A stretch of 64,000 nt of DNA from Marinobacter zhanjiangensis (GTDB taxonomy: Bacteria > Pseudomonadota > Gammaproteobacteria > Pseudomonadales > Oleiphilaceae). A model generated the notes under the pieces. That model was given only the letters and a program-made list of their open reading frames with translations, was not told where the DNA came from and did not search any database. The DNA lies in the NCBI RefSeq assembly GCF_014651935.1, contig NZ_BMXV01000009.1:62001-126000 (forward strand), written 5' to 3'. This document shows, in pieces, positions 18,849-29,707 of this stretch. The translations under genes and the position numbers were made by a program. Position 1 is the first letter of the stretch, and the number at the start of each line of letters is the position of its first letter.

Positions 18849-19970
18849 TCAATCGTTCTGGATCGACAGTTTATCCACCGAGGACGACAGCTGGTCCGAG
18901 CCCTTGGCATCGGTGCCGAGCTTGATCAACAGGCGCAGGTCGTTGGCGGAGTCAGCGTGCGCCAGGGCATCCTCGTAGGTAATGGCACCTTCGGAATAGA
19001 GTTCATAGAGGGCCTGGTCGAAGGTCCGCATACCTGACTCGGTGGACTTGGTCATCAGCTCCTTGAGCTTGTGTACCTCGCCCTTGCGGATCATGTCCGA
19101 CACCAATGGTGTGTTGATCAGCACTTCGATAACCGCCCGCCGGCCCTTGCCATCCGGCGTGGGGATCAGCTGCTGGGCGACAATCGCCTTGAGGTTCAGG
19201 GACAGGTCCATCCAGGTCTGATTGTGCTGGTCCGGATTGAAGAACTGGATAATCCGGTCCAGGGCCTGGTTGGCGTTGTTGGCGTGCAGGGTAGCCAGAC
19301 ACAGGTGACCGGTTTCCGCGAACTGAACCGCGTACTGCATGGTTTCACGGGTGCGGATCTCACCGATGAGGATAACGTCCGGCGCCTGACGCAGGGTGTT
19401 TTTCAGGGCGGTCTCGAAACTGTCGGTATCAATGCCGACTTCCCGCTGGGTGACGATACAGCCCTGGTGCTGATGCACGAATTCGATGGGGTCCTCGATG
19501 GAGATGATATGACCGCGACTGTTGCGGTTACGGTGCCCCAGCATCGCCGCCAGCGAGGTGGACTTGCCGGTACCGGTGGCCCCCACGAAGATGATCAGGC
19601 CGCGCTTGGTCATCGCCAGATCCTTGATGATCTCGGGCAGGTTGAGCTCATCAACCTGAGGGATCGTGGTCTCGATGCGACGCAGCACCATGCCACACAG
19701 GTTGCGCTGGAAGAAGGCACTGACCCGGAAACGGCCGATGCCCCGGGCACTGATGGCAAAGTTGCACTCGTGGCTGTCCTCGAACTCCGCCTGCTGCTTG
19801 GAGTTCATGGACCCGTAGACAAACTCGCGGGTCTGCTCCGGGGTCAGGGCGTTCTTGGTGACCGGCAGCACCTTGCCATTGACCTTCATGCTGGGCGGCA
19901 CCCCGGCCGTGATAAACAGGTCGGAGCCGCCCTTTTCAACCATCAATCGCAGCAGTTTTTCAAATTCCAT
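18849..19970 (-). CDS. pilU: Type IV pilus retraction ATPase accessory protein PilU
   Basis: PilU assists PilT in pilus retraction at the inner membrane. The 373-residue protein begins MEFEKLLRLMVEKGGSDLFI, typical for PilU, and has Walker A GATGTGKSTS, Walker B VILIGEIRTRETM, and His-box LATLHANNANQALDRI. It is about 30 residues longer than PilT, as usual. It lies 68 bases downstream of pilT on the same strand, the standard pilTU order. Confidence 0.97.
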   Translation of the reverse strand: MEFEKLLRLMVEKGGSDLFITAGVPPSMKVNGKVLPVTKNALTPEQTREFVYGSMNSKQQAEFEDSHECNFAISARGIGRFRVSAFFQRNLCGMVLRRIETTIPQVDELNLPEIIKDLAMTKRGLIIFVGATGTGKSTSLAAMLGHRNRNSRGHIISIEDPIEFVHQHQGCIVTQREVGIDTDSFETALKNTLRQAPDVILIGEIRTRETMQYAVQFAETGHLCLATLHANNANQALDRIIQFFNPDQHNQTWMDLSLNLKAIVAQQLIPTPDGKGRRAVIEVLINTPLVSDMIRKGEVHKLKELMTKSTESGMRTFDQALYELYSEGAITYEDALAHADSANDLRLLIKLGTDAKGSDQLSSSVDKLSIQND

Positions 19971-20038
19971 CAGAGTACACCCAGCATTCAGTCACGTTTG
20001 CCGGCGCCCGGAACGGGGCGCCCATGTCACGATCAGTG

Positions 20039-21073
<1,035 letters not shown>

Positions 21074-21185
21074 AGGGTTCCTCGGAAGGCCGTTCTTTTA
21101 TGCCCTGGCCCGCTTGGTTTTTCCACACCCCGGGGTTAACGTGAGGCCCTTGTAGCAGCACAGCCAGCGGCAGTCAGAAATTATC

Positions 21186-21896
21186 ATGAGCAGCATAGCA
21201 GACAACCTCGGGAGCGTAACCCGACGCATACAAAAAGCAACAAAGGCAGCCGCACGGGCCGACGGGAGTGTGAATCTGCTCGCAGTCAGCAAGACCCGAC
21301 CGCCCCGGGATCTTCGGGAAGCAGCGGCGTCAGGCCAACGGGCGTTCGGAGAAAACTACCTGCAGGAAGGCCTGGAAAAGATCGAAGCACTGGCGGATCT
21401 GCCCGAGCTGGAATGGCACTTTATCGGCCCCATTCAGTCCAACAAGACCCGCGCCATCGCCGAACATTTCCAGTGGGTGCACAGTGTGGACAGGCTCAAG
21501 ATTGCCAGGCGCCTGAGCGAGCAACGCCCGGACAACCTGCCGCCGCTGAACGTCTGCCTGCAGGTAAACGTAGACAATGAAGACAGCAAGTCGGGGTGCC
21601 GAATGGAGGATCTGCCCGAGCTGGCGGCCGCCGTCAGCAAGCTGCCCCGGCTGAACCTGCGCGGGCTGATGGCCATACCCGACCCGGACCAGCCGGAGGA
21701 CAGCCTGCGGGACAGTTTCCGGGCCCTGGCCACCGCTCTGGGCCGGCTCAACCGGCAGCCAGACATCAACGGTACGCTGGGCACCCTGTCCATGGGTATG
21801 TCCGGCGACCTGGAACTGGCCATCGCCGAGGGCGCCACCCTGGTGCGTGTCGGTACCGCGATATTCGGTGCCAGGGACTACGGGGCTGGTGGGTAA
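21186..21896 (+). CDS. PLP homeostasis protein YggS/PLPBP
   Basis: The 236-residue protein belongs to the YggS/PROSC family, which binds pyridoxal phosphate and balances its supply. The PLP lysine lies in LLAVSKTRPP (Lys 36). Further motifs are FGENYLQEGLEKI, WHFIGPIQSNKTR, CLQVNVDNEDSKSG and TLSMGMSGDLELAIAEGATLV (cofactor phosphate site, given in part). It heads a plus-strand group with proC and yggT, as in many Gammaproteobacteria. Confidence 0.96.
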   Translation: MSSIADNLGSVTRRIQKATKAAARADGSVNLLAVSKTRPPRDLREAAASGQRAFGENYLQEGLEKIEALADLPELEWHFIGPIQSNKTRAIAEHFQWVHSVDRLKIARRLSEQRPDNLPPLNVCLQVNVDNEDSKSGCRMEDLPELAAAVSKLPRLNLRGLMAIPDPDQPEDSLRDSFRALATALGRLNRQPDINGTLGTLSMGMSGDLELAIAEGATLVRVGTAIFGARDYGAGG

Positions 21897-21952
21897 GCGC
21901 ACGATTTAACTGGTATCATTTGCCATCACAACTTTATGACGCGGAGTGAACT

Positions 21953-22789
21953 GTGAGCACATCACCGACGATCGGCTTTATCGGCGCGGGCAACATGGCC
22001 AGTGCCATTATTGGCGGGATGCTGGACAGCGGCTTCCGGGCCGGCGGCATCTGGGTCAGCGCGCCAGACGACAAGCACCTGCAGACCATCCGCAACAAGT
22101 TCGGCGTCAGCGTTACCACCGATAACCGCTATTGCGCCCAGCAGGCAGACCTGCTGATCCTGGCCGTGAAACCCCAGATCATGGCCGAGGTCTGCGGAGA
22201 CATTGCACCGGTTGTCCAGAACACCCGGCCACTGATGGTGTCCATCGCGGCCGGGCTGACCGCCGACACCCTCGACAACTGGCTGGGTGGCGGACTGCCG
22301 CTGGTGCGGGTCATGCCCAACACTCCCTCGCTGGTAGGCATGGGCGCTGCGGGGCTGTTTGCCAACGACGAGGTGAGCGACGACCAGAAAGACACCGTCG
22401 AGTCCATCTTCAACAGTATCGGCAAGGCACTCTGGGTGGAGGATGAAAACCAGCTGCACGCGGTCACAGCACTCTCGGGCAGCGGCCCGGCCTACTTCTT
22501 CCTGATGCTGGAAGCACTGGAAGCGGCGGCGAGCGAGGCCGGCATTCCCGCGGACACCGCCCGTGGACTGGCCATCCAGACCATGGCCGGCGCGGCCGAG
22601 ATGGCGGCCCGCAGCGAGCACGACCCGGCGCAGCTCAAGCGCAATGTCATGTCCCCCGGCGGCGTCACCGAGCAGGCCATTCATACCTTCGAGGATGGCG
22701 GCCTGCGCCCGCTCGTGGGAAAGGCCTACAAGGCGGCCATGAGCCGTTCCCGCGAGATGGCCAAAGAGCTGGCCGACGGCAAACGATAA
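21953..22789 (+). CDS. proC: Pyrroline-5-carboxylate reductase
   Basis: ProC performs the last step of proline synthesis, reducing pyrroline-5-carboxylate with NADPH. The 278-residue protein has an N-terminal Rossmann motif IGFIGAGNMASAIIGGML, MPNTPSLVGMGAAGL in the middle, and the family signature ALSGSGPAYFFLMLEAL; the C-terminal dimer domain contains SPGGVTEQAI. It lies 56 bases after yggS and 48 bases before yggT, in one probable transcript. Confidence 0.97.
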   Translation: MSTSPTIGFIGAGNMASAIIGGMLDSGFRAGGIWVSAPDDKHLQTIRNKFGVSVTTDNRYCAQQADLLILAVKPQIMAEVCGDIAPVVQNTRPLMVSIAAGLTADTLDNWLGGGLPLVRVMPNTPSLVGMGAAGLFANDEVSDDQKDTVESIFNSIGKALWVEDENQLHAVTALSGSGPAYFFLMLEALEAAASEAGIPADTARGLAIQTMAGAAEMAARSEHDPAQLKRNVMSPGGVTEQAIHTFEDGGLRPLVGKAYKAAMSRSREMAKELADGKR

Positions 22790-22837
22790 CGACCGGCAAC
22801 CACCCTGACCCCAAGGCTTAACGGAGAGACTGCCCCA

Positions 22838-23407
22838 ATGCTGGCCCAGATTTTCATCACCGTGCTGCAGTTTGTGTCCATGTTCTACCTCACCGTGGTG
22901 CTACTGCGATTCATGCTGCAACTGGCACGAGCTGACTTCTACAATCCGATTTCGCAGTTTGTGGTCAAGGCCACCAACGCGCCCCTGCGCCCCCTGCGCA
23001 AGGTCATCCCCGGCATCGGCGGCGTTGACGGCGCCTCGCTGGTGCTTGCAGTGCTGGTCAGCGCGCTGTTCTTTGCCCTGCTGTGGGTGGCCAGCGGCTA
23101 CCCGATTACCGGGCTCAACCCGATATCCCTGCTGGCCTGGTCCGGTGTGCATGTGCTGGACCTGATCCTGAACATCTATTTCTGGTCCGTGCTGGCGATG
23201 GTCATCATCAGCTGGGTCGCTCCCCAGAGCGATCACCCCGCCATCGCCCTGGTGGCCCAGATCACCGAGCCGGTGATGCGCCCTGTGCGCAATATCGTAC
23301 CGCCCCTGGGCGGGCTCGACCTGTCCCCCATCTTCGTGTTCCTGATTCTCTCGGTGCTCCGCCAGGTAGTGGACCATCTGGGAGCCGCTGTCGGCATGCC
23401 GGTCTGA
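22838..23407 (+). CDS. YggT-family membrane protein
   Basis: This 189-residue inner-membrane protein has two YggT repeats, each with hydrophobic helices around NPISQFVVKATNAPLRPLRK and ALVAQITEPVMRPVRNIVPP; the Pro-rich motif after each helix is the family mark. About four to five membrane segments are seen. YggT proteins are linked to osmotic shock tolerance and possibly cofactor or septum functions, not firmly known. It is the last gene of the conserved yggS-proC-yggT group here. Confidence 0.92.
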   Translation: MLAQIFITVLQFVSMFYLTVVLLRFMLQLARADFYNPISQFVVKATNAPLRPLRKVIPGIGGVDGASLVLAVLVSALFFALLWVASGYPITGLNPISLLAWSGVHVLDLILNIYFWSVLAMVIISWVAPQSDHPAIALVAQITEPVMRPVRNIVPPLGGLDLSPIFVFLILSVLRQVVDHLGAAVGMPV

Positions 23408-23460
23408 TCCCGCTCTAGATTGCAGATACGGTCCCGGGCGCCGCGTCCGCTTGAAGCGCC

Positions 23461-23476
23461 TGTGACCGGTTTAACA
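23461..23476 (+). promoter_or_regulatory. CRP/Vfr-like site upstream of the dynamin-like GTPase gene
   Basis: TGTGA-CCGGTT-TAACA matches the TGTGA-N6-TCACA consensus in 9 of 10 half-site bases. It lies about 194 bases before the GTPase start. Single sites of this kind occur by chance, so support is modest. Confidence 0.3.
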
Positions 23477-23587
23477 GATCTGACAATAAATCCGACATAC
23501 GCTAAACCTTATCGATTGTTAATCTGCGACAATGTCAGGCGCAATTCAGCAGGCACTTCCCGGAGACTCGATGCGGGGGCCTGACAC

Positions 23588-23640
23588 CCGCCCGGCCAGG
23601 AACCGGGCGGCGTAACCAGACATCGCAGGGCCCCGGGCGG
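23588..23640 (+). repeat. Competing inverted repeats in the GTPase leader
   Basis: CCGCCCGG (23588-23595) can pair with CCGGGCGG at 23603-23610 (7-base loop) or with an identical CCGGGCGG at 23633-23640, which lies 29 bases before the start codon. The two pairings exclude each other. No T-run follows. Confidence 0.5.
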
Positions 23641-23669
23641 GCGCCTGCCAAGCGGACAGGGCATGTACC

Positions 23670-25634
23670 ATGAACGGACCAGCCATCCTGGCTCACCAGG
23701 TTGAAGCCTACCATCAGTGGAAGAAGGAACTCATTCGCCAGATCAGCCGTTACCGGCTCTGGCTGCAGGACAACGACCTGTACTCCGACGATGTCAGCGA
23801 ACGCATCCGACGGGGCGTGGAACTGCTGATCGAGGACGAGCTCACCATTGCCTTTGTGGGTGAGTATTCCCGTGGCAAGACCGAGCTGATCAACGCCCTG
23901 TTCTTCTCCGAATACGGCCAGCGCATGCTGCCCTCCGAGGCGGGTCGCACCACCATGTGCCCCACCGAGCTGTTCTTCGACCGGGCCAATGGCAGCAATT
24001 ACGTGCAACTGCTGCCCATCGAGACTCGCGAGGGCGAGCTGTCACTGCAGGAGCTGCGCCGGCACCCCGAACACTGGATCCGTTACGAACTGGACGAGGA
24101 CGATCCGGACACCATGCGGGCCGTGCTCGCGGAAGTGTCCCGCGTTCGCAGCGTCAGCCCCCAGCAAGCACGCCGTTACGGTTTCAGCGAAGCCATGCTG
24201 GAGGCCGACCGCGACACCCCTGGTAACGTGCTGATCCCGTCCTGGCGCAGTGCCCGCATCAGCATCCGCCACCCTTTGTTCGAGCGCGGCCTGCGTATTC
24301 TCGACACGCCGGGGCTCAATGCCCTGGGTTCGGAGCCGGAACTCACGGTCAGCCTGTTGCCGGCGGCCCATGCCATCCTGTTCCTGCTCAGCGCCGACAC
24401 TGGCGTCACGGCCAGTGACATGACCATCTGGAAGGAGCACATCGATACCGAGAACGCCGATCACCGGGCGGGACGGTTCGCGGTACTGAACAAGATCGAC
24501 TCCCTGTGGGATGAGCTGCGGCCAGACGAGGAGGTCAGGCAAAGCATCGCGAGAGTGCAGCACACCACTGCCAGCCAGCTGGGCCTGAAGGATGAGGACG
24601 TCATCCCGGTGTCGGCCAAGCAGGGCCTAACCGCCAAGGCCCGCGACGATAACGGCCTGCTTCAGCGCAGTGAGCTGCCGGAACTGGAGCGCCTGCTGGT
24701 GGGCCGGATCCTGAAGCAAAAGGAAGAATTGATCACCCAGAGCCTGATCAACGACCTGCTGGGCATGCTGCAGAACAGTCAGGCGGCGATGCAGTCGCGG
24801 CTGGCGGGGCTGGAGGAGGAGCGCCAGGCCTGCACCGGTAATACCGTCGACCGCCAGGCCCTGCGCCGACTGGCGGACAGAGCCCAGACGGACTATGACT
24901 TCTACTACCGCAAGCTCATCACCCTGCGCTCCAGTCGCCGGCTGATGCAGTCCCAGGGCGACATACTGACGGACATGGTGAGTGAAGAACGCTTCAACGC
25001 CCATGCCTCCGCTGTCCATAACATGATGAAAAAGAGCTGGACCTCCGCTGGCATGAGCCAGGCCATGGACCACTTCTTCGAGCTGCTGGAAAACGACCTG
25101 CAGAACCTGCTGGCCGAGGGCCGCCTGGCGGAGCGCATGGTGGAGGCCATCTATCGCCGCTACAACCAGGACACCCGTGCCCGCCATCTGGAGCCAATCC
25201 CCCTGCGGGCTGGGCGCCACATCATCGCCGTGCGCGAGCTGCGTAAACGGGCCGTGCGCTTCCGTCGTGCACCCGGCAACCTGCTGCGGGAACAGAACCA
25301 GCTGATCCGCCGTTTCTTCCAGGTCATGGTGACCGAGGCCCGCACCCTGCACGAGCGCGTCCGTCGTGATGTGGAGCGCTGGCCCGGCGAAGCCCTGCTG
25401 CCCATCATGCAGTACTCCATGGAACAGAAGCAGCTGCTAGAACACCAGGTGCGACGCATCCGCGACATGGTGCGCAGTGACCGTGACGGCAAGGCGGAAC
25501 GGGAGCGCCTGACCAACACCATCAGCGACCTGCGCAAGCAGCTGGAGCTGGCTGATGCCATGCAGCGCCAGATCCGCCGCCCCGCCCCGACACTGAGCCA
25601 GCAGAAAGTGGTCAACATCTCGGGTATTGCCTGA
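23670..25634 (+). CDS. Dynamin-like GTPase
   Basis: The 654-residue protein carries a full large-GTPase set: G1 GEYSRGKTELINAL (about 64-77), a threonine-rich switch I region around AGRTTMCPTEL, G3 DTPGL with Asp 212, G4 NKID with Asn 274, and VIPVSAKQG. After the GTPase domain (to about 350) comes a long helical region to the end with repeated heptads, as in bacterial dynamin-like proteins, but no clear membrane segment. Such proteins reshape or tether membranes; roles vary. It sits between yggT and metX, a place where the otherwise conserved Pseudomonas order has a different small gene. A 262-base leader with hairpins precedes it. Confidence 0.85.
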   Translation: MNGPAILAHQVEAYHQWKKELIRQISRYRLWLQDNDLYSDDVSERIRRGVELLIEDELTIAFVGEYSRGKTELINALFFSEYGQRMLPSEAGRTTMCPTELFFDRANGSNYVQLLPIETREGELSLQELRRHPEHWIRYELDEDDPDTMRAVLAEVSRVRSVSPQQARRYGFSEAMLEADRDTPGNVLIPSWRSARISIRHPLFERGLRILDTPGLNALGSEPELTVSLLPAAHAILFLLSADTGVTASDMTIWKEHIDTENADHRAGRFAVLNKIDSLWDELRPDEEVRQSIARVQHTTASQLGLKDEDVIPVSAKQGLTAKARDDNGLLQRSELPELERLLVGRILKQKEELITQSLINDLLGMLQNSQAAMQSRLAGLEEERQACTGNTVDRQALRRLADRAQTDYDFYYRKLITLRSSRRLMQSQGDILTDMVSEERFNAHASAVHNMMKKSWTSAGMSQAMDHFFELLENDLQNLLAEGRLAERMVEAIYRRYNQDTRARHLEPIPLRAGRHIIAVRELRKRAVRFRRAPGNLLREQNQLIRRFFQVMVTEARTLHERVRRDVERWPGEALLPIMQYSMEQKQLLEHQVRRIRDMVRSDRDGKAERERLTNTISDLRKQLELADAMQRQIRRPAPTLSQQKVVNISGIA

Positions 25635-25758
25635 ACCTGCCGGGGCCACGGCGCGGTTGCAGCGTTGCCGGGGCCCCTTTAAACTGCAGGGCTTGCACCA
25701 GACTGGAACAGGTCTGGAAAACGCTCAGAGATGACCAACCAAGGATTCTGCCGCATCG

Positions 25759-26907
25759 ATGCCCGATTCCCTGCCTTCGGATTCTGTAGGCCTCGTTACC
25801 CCACAAACACTGCATTTTGACGAGCCGCTGACGCTCGCCTGTGGCCAGACCCTGAAGCAGTGGGATCTGGTAGTGGAAACCTACGGCACCCTGAACGACA
25901 AACGCACCAATGCCGTGCTCATCTGTCATGCCCTGAGCGGCCACCACCATGCCGCGGGCTACCACTCCATGGATGATCGCAAGCCGGGCTGGTGGGACAC
26001 CTGTATCGGGCCCGGCAAGCCCATCGACACCAATCATTTTTTTGTGGTCAGCATCAACAACCTCGGCGGCTGCCATGGCAGTACCGGCCCCAGCACCCTG
26101 AACCCGGACACCGGCGAGCCCTACGGCCCGGATTTCCCGGTGGTAACCGTGCAGGACTGGGTCGACAGCCAGGTGGTACTGGCTGACCGGCTGGGCATCG
26201 AGTGCTGGGCCGCCGTGGTGGGCGGCTCCCTGGGGGGTATGCAGGCACTGCAGTGGAGCATCAGCTACCCGGACCGCCTCCACCACGCGGTGGTGATTGC
26301 CTCCACCCCCCGGCTCACCGCCCAGAACATCGCCTTCAATGAAGTGGCACGCAGGGCCATCACCTCCGACACGGATTTCCATGGCGGCCGTTACTACGAG
26401 CACGATACCCTGCCCCGCAACGGCCTGATGCTGGCCCGCATGGTGGGCCATATTACCTACCTGTCCGATGCCTCCATGGGTGAGAAATTCGGCCGTGAGC
26501 TGCGGGATCAGGCCTACAAGTTCGGTTACGATGCCGAATTCCAGGTAGAGAGCTACCTGCGCTACCAGGGCGAGCGTTTTTCCGAAAGCTTCGACGCCAA
26601 CACCTACCTGCTGATGACCCGGGCACTGGACTACTTCGACCCGGCGTACGAAACCGATAACGATCTGGTCAAGGCCATGGCGAAAGCCCGCTGTGAATTC
26701 CTGGTACTGTCCTTCAGCTCCGACTGGCGCTTTACGCCGGCCCGTTCGGAGGAACTTGTCAACGCCATGATCGCGGCACGCTGCAAGGTCAGCTACGCGG
26801 AGATCGAAGCGCCCTGGGGGCACGACGCCTTTCTGATACCGACACCCCGGTACAATGCCGTATTCACCGCTTATATGAAGCGGGTAGCACGGGAGGTAGG
26901 CGCATGA
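25759..26907 (+). CDS. metX: Homoserine O-acyltransferase (MetX family)
   Basis: MetX acylates homoserine in methionine synthesis. The 382-residue alpha/beta-hydrolase-fold enzyme has the nucleophile elbow [14 protein letters not shown] (Ser 157), the Asp in FSSDWRFTP and the His in WGHDAFLIP. Early motifs [17 protein letters not shown] and [15 protein letters not shown] are typical. Pseudomonas MetX proteins with metW next to them have been shown to use succinyl-CoA, so the acyl donor here is probably succinyl-CoA; this is inference. It overlaps metW by 4 bases (ATGA), so the two are translationally coupled. Confidence 0.95.
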   Translation: MPDSLPSDSVGLVTPQTLHFDEPLTLACGQTLKQWDLVVETYGTLNDKRTNAVLICHALSGHHHAAGYHSMDDRKPGWWDTCIGPGKPIDTNHFFVVSINNLGGCHGSTGPSTLNPDTGEPYGPDFPVVTVQDWVDSQVVLADRLGIECWAAVVGGSLGGMQALQWSISYPDRLHHAVVIASTPRLTAQNIAFNEVARRAITSDTDFHGGRYYEHDTLPRNGLMLARMVGHITYLSDASMGEKFGRELRDQAYKFGYDAEFQVESYLRYQGERFSESFDANTYLLMTRALDYFDPAYETDNDLVKAMAKARCEFLVLSFSSDWRFTPARSEELVNAMIAARCKVSYAEIEAPWGHDAFLIPTPRYNAVFTAYMKRVAREVGA

Positions 26908-27503
26908 GAGCGGACCTGGAGATCATCCAGCAATGGATCGGCCCCGGCAGCCATGTACTGGATCTGGGTTGTGGTGACGGCACCCTGCTGCAGTACCTGC
27001 AGCAAGAAAGGCAGACCACCGGCTTTGGCCTGGAAATCAACCCGGACCATATTACCGAGTGCCTGGCCAGGGGCGTACCGGTCATCGAACAGAACCTGGA
27101 CACCCAGGGGCTGGCCAACTTCGACGACGACAGTTTCGACACCGTACTGATGACCCAGGCCCTGCAGGCGGTCCGCCGCCCGGACGTGGTGCTGGACGAA
27201 ATGATGCGTCTGGGGCGCGAGGGCATTGTCACCTTCCCCAACTTCGCCCACTGGCGACTACGCTGGTATCTGATGCGGCGGGGAAGAATGCCGGAATCCG
27301 AGACCCTGCCCCACCACTGGTACGACACCCCCAACATCCACCTGTGCACATTCAAGGATTTTGAGGCACTGTGTCATCAGAAAAACTTCCGTATCCGTAA
27401 TCGTACGGTAGTGGACGGCGAACACCAGGACCGCTGGCTAAGCCGCCTGTGGCCCAACTTTCTGGGCCAGATAGCCATCTACCGCATTACCCGGGGAGAC
27501 TGA
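26904..27503 (+). CDS. metW: Methionine biosynthesis protein MetW
   Basis: The 199-residue protein is a small SAM-dependent methyltransferase-fold protein with [15 protein letters not shown] as motif I near residue 20 and [18 protein letters not shown] in the middle. MetW is needed with MetX for methionine synthesis in several Gammaproteobacteria, though its own chemistry is unsettled. Its start overlaps the metX stop by 4 bases and it is followed 2 bases later by the DUF4426 gene. Confidence 0.95.
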   Translation: MRADLEIIQQWIGPGSHVLDLGCGDGTLLQYLQQERQTTGFGLEINPDHITECLARGVPVIEQNLDTQGLANFDDDSFDTVLMTQALQAVRRPDVVLDEMMRLGREGIVTFPNFAHWRLRWYLMRRGRMPESETLPHHWYDTPNIHLCTFKDFEALCHQKNFRIRNRTVVDGEHQDRWLSRLWPNFLGQIAIYRITRGD

Positions 27504-27505
27504 CC

Positions 27506-27946
27506 ATGAAATTCGCAATCACACTGACTCTGCTGTTGCTGACCATCGTCGGCCCTGCGGCAGCAGAGGAGAAGTTCAAAGACTTCGGGGAATACCAGGT
27601 CCACTACTCCGTGTTCCCCAGCACCTTCCTGCCCCAGGAAGTCGCTGCCGCCAACGACCTGCAACGCAGCAAGGGCATCGGTATCGTCAACATCGCCATC
27701 ATGACCGAAGGGGAAAACGGCGCCCTCAGCACTGTTGCCGGTCAGGTGGAAGGCAAGGTGCTCAACGACATCGGTCAGCCCACCTTCCTGGGCTTCCGCC
27801 GTATCCAGGAAGGTGATGCGGTCTACTTCATCGCCCAGTACCAGTACCAGGCTGGCGAGTTGATGACCTTCCAGATTACCGCCCGCCCCAGTGGCCACGA
27901 TCAGGATCTGCCCATCCGCTTCTCGCAGTCCCTGTTCAATGACTGA
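27506..27946 (+). CDS. DUF4426 exported protein
   Basis: This 146-residue protein starts at ATG 27506 (GGGGAGA upstream), only 2 bases after metW. A signal peptide ends near AAA/EE at about residue 20. The mature part contains [18 protein letters not shown] and [12 protein letters not shown], matching the DUF4426 pattern found after metW in Pseudomonas. It is probably periplasmic; its function is unknown. Tight spacing suggests it belongs to the metX-metW-rdgB-hemW transcript. Confidence 0.85.
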   Translation: MKFAITLTLLLLTIVGPAAAEEKFKDFGEYQVHYSVFPSTFLPQEVAAANDLQRSKGIGIVNIAIMTEGENGALSTVAGQVEGKVLNDIGQPTFLGFRRIQEGDAVYFIAQYQYQAGELMTFQITARPSGHDQDLPIRFSQSLFND

Positions 27947-27965
27947 AGATCATCCAGGAGGCCTC

Positions 27966-28562
27966 ATGCCCCAGAAACTGGTCCTCGCCAGCAACAACCC
28001 GGGCAAACTCAGTGAGCTCGGCGAGCTGCTGGCTCCCCTGGGCCTGGAGCCGGTCGCCCAGGGCGAGCTGGGCGTCAGTGAAGCCGAAGAGCCCGCCGTC
28101 ACCTTTATCGAGAATGCCCTGCTCAAGGCTCGCCACGCCGCCCGGGAAACCGGATTGCCGGCACTGGCCGATGACTCCGGCCTGGCAGTGGACGCCCTGA
28201 ACGGCCAACCCGGGGTTCGCTCGGCACGATATGCCGGTCCAGACGCCAGTGACGACGACAATGTGCAGGCATTGCTGAAGGCTCTGGCCAACGTACCGGA
28301 GAGCGACCGGTCGGCCCAGTTTCACTGTGTGCTGGTCTACCTGCGCCACGCCGACGATCCGACTCCGGTGATCTGCCATGGCCGCTGGCCAGGACGCATC
28401 CTGTCGGCGCCCCGGGGCGATGGCGGGTTTGGCTATGACCCGGTGTTCTTCGCGCCGGAATACCGTTGTAGCGCGGCCGAACTCAGCCGCGAACAGAAAA
28501 GCCGGGTCAGCCATCGCGGGCGGGCCCTGCGACAACTGACGGAACTGCTGGACCAGCCGTGA
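27966..28562 (+). CDS. rdgB: XTP/dITP pyrophosphatase RdgB
   Basis: RdgB removes non-canonical purine triphosphates such as dITP and XTP from the nucleotide pool. The 198-residue protein starts at ATG 27966 with a perfect GGAGG upstream and begins [19 protein letters not shown]. Motifs: [33 protein letters not shown] and [11 protein letters not shown] near residue 155. The stop overlaps the start of hemW by one base. Confidence 0.97.
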   Translation: MPQKLVLASNNPGKLSELGELLAPLGLEPVAQGELGVSEAEEPAVTFIENALLKARHAARETGLPALADDSGLAVDALNGQPGVRSARYAGPDASDDDNVQALLKALANVPESDRSAQFHCVLVYLRHADDPTPVICHGRWPGRILSAPRGDGGFGYDPVFFAPEYRCSAAELSREQKSRVSHRGRALRQLTELLDQP

Positions 28563-29707
28563 TGGCCGGTCCCGGCGCGCCCTGCCCGCCCCTGGGGCTC
28601 TATATCCACGTGCCCTGGTGCGTCCGCAAGTGCCCCTACTGCGACTTCAATTCCCACACTTTTACCGGCGAGTTGCCGGAACAGGCCTATCTGGATGCAC
28701 TGGTCGAGGATCTTCGCCATGATCTGCCACTGGCTCGTGAGCGGCCCGTTTCCACGGTCTTTATCGGAGGCGGCACACCATCGCTGATGTCGCCGGCGTT
28801 CTTCCAGTCCCTGTTCCGGCGCCTGCGCGAGCTGGTGACCTTCAGCGCGGATGCCGAAATCACCCTGGAAGCCAACCCGGGCACTGTCGAGCAGGCCCGC
28901 TTCCGGGGCTTCCGTGAGGCCGGCATCAACCGGCTGTCGATCGGCATCCAGAGCTTCAACCCGCAGCAACTGCAACGGCTGGGCCGCATCCACGACGACC
29001 GCGAAGCCCACCACGCCATCGAGTCGGCCTTCCGGGCTGGCTTCGACAATATCAACCTGGACCTGATGCACGGCCTGCCGGAGCAGACCCCGCAGCAGGC
29101 GCTGGTGGACCTGGATGCGGCGTTGTCCTGGCAGACCCCGCACCTGTCCTGGTACCAGTTGACACTGGAACCCAATACCGAATTCTACAGCCGTCCCCCG
29201 GACCTGCCGGAGGACGACAGCCTGTTTGCAATCTGGCAGGCGGGTCGGGAGCGGCTGACCGGGGCCGGCTTCAGGGACTACGAGGTGTCTGCCTGGGCCC
29301 GGCCCGGGCAGGCCTCCCGGCACAACCTCAACTACTGGACCTTTGGCGACTACCTGGCCATTGGTGCCGGAGGTCATGGCAAGGCCTCGCTGGCCAGTGG
29401 CGAGGTTATCCGTTACTGGAAGACCCGACAGCCGGACGCCTATCTTAACCGCATTGGCAGCCGCACTGCCGGCACCCAGGCCATTGACGCGGACGAGCGA
29501 CCATTGGAGTTCATGATGAATGCCCTGCGGCTGCAGCAAGGCGTGGACGAGTCGCTGTTCAGCGAACGCACGGGTTTACCCCTGGCCACAATTGCTGCAA
29601 TACTTGAGACACTAAGGAATGAAGGACTACTGGAACCCCACCGCCTGCAAGCCACGGAGCGGGGGCGACAGTTCCTGAACAGTGTGCTGGAGCGCTTTCT
29701 GTCATGA
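28562..29707 (+). CDS. hemW: Radical SAM heme chaperone HemW
   Basis: The 381-residue protein has LYIHVPWCVRKCPYCDFNSH near the N-terminus, giving the CxxxCxxC iron-sulfur motif with the HemW-type Cys-Asp-Phe, then FIGGGTPSLM and RLSIGIQSFN; these separate it from true coproporphyrinogen dehydrogenases. HemW binds and delivers heme. ATG 28562 overlaps the rdgB stop; a GTG one codon earlier is an alternative. It overlaps the next gene by 4 bases. Confidence 0.95.
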   Translation: MAGPGAPCPPLGLYIHVPWCVRKCPYCDFNSHTFTGELPEQAYLDALVEDLRHDLPLARERPVSTVFIGGGTPSLMSPAFFQSLFRRLRELVTFSADAEITLEANPGTVEQARFRGFREAGINRLSIGIQSFNPQQLQRLGRIHDDREAHHAIESAFRAGFDNINLDLMHGLPEQTPQQALVDLDAALSWQTPHLSWYQLTLEPNTEFYSRPPDLPEDDSLFAIWQAGRERLTGAGFRDYEVSAWARPGQASRHNLNYWTFGDYLAIGAGGHGKASLASGEVIRYWKTRQPDAYLNRIGSRTAGTQAIDADERPLEFMMNALRLQQGVDESLFSERTGLPLATIAAILETLRNEGLLEPHRLQATERGRQFLNSVLERFLS

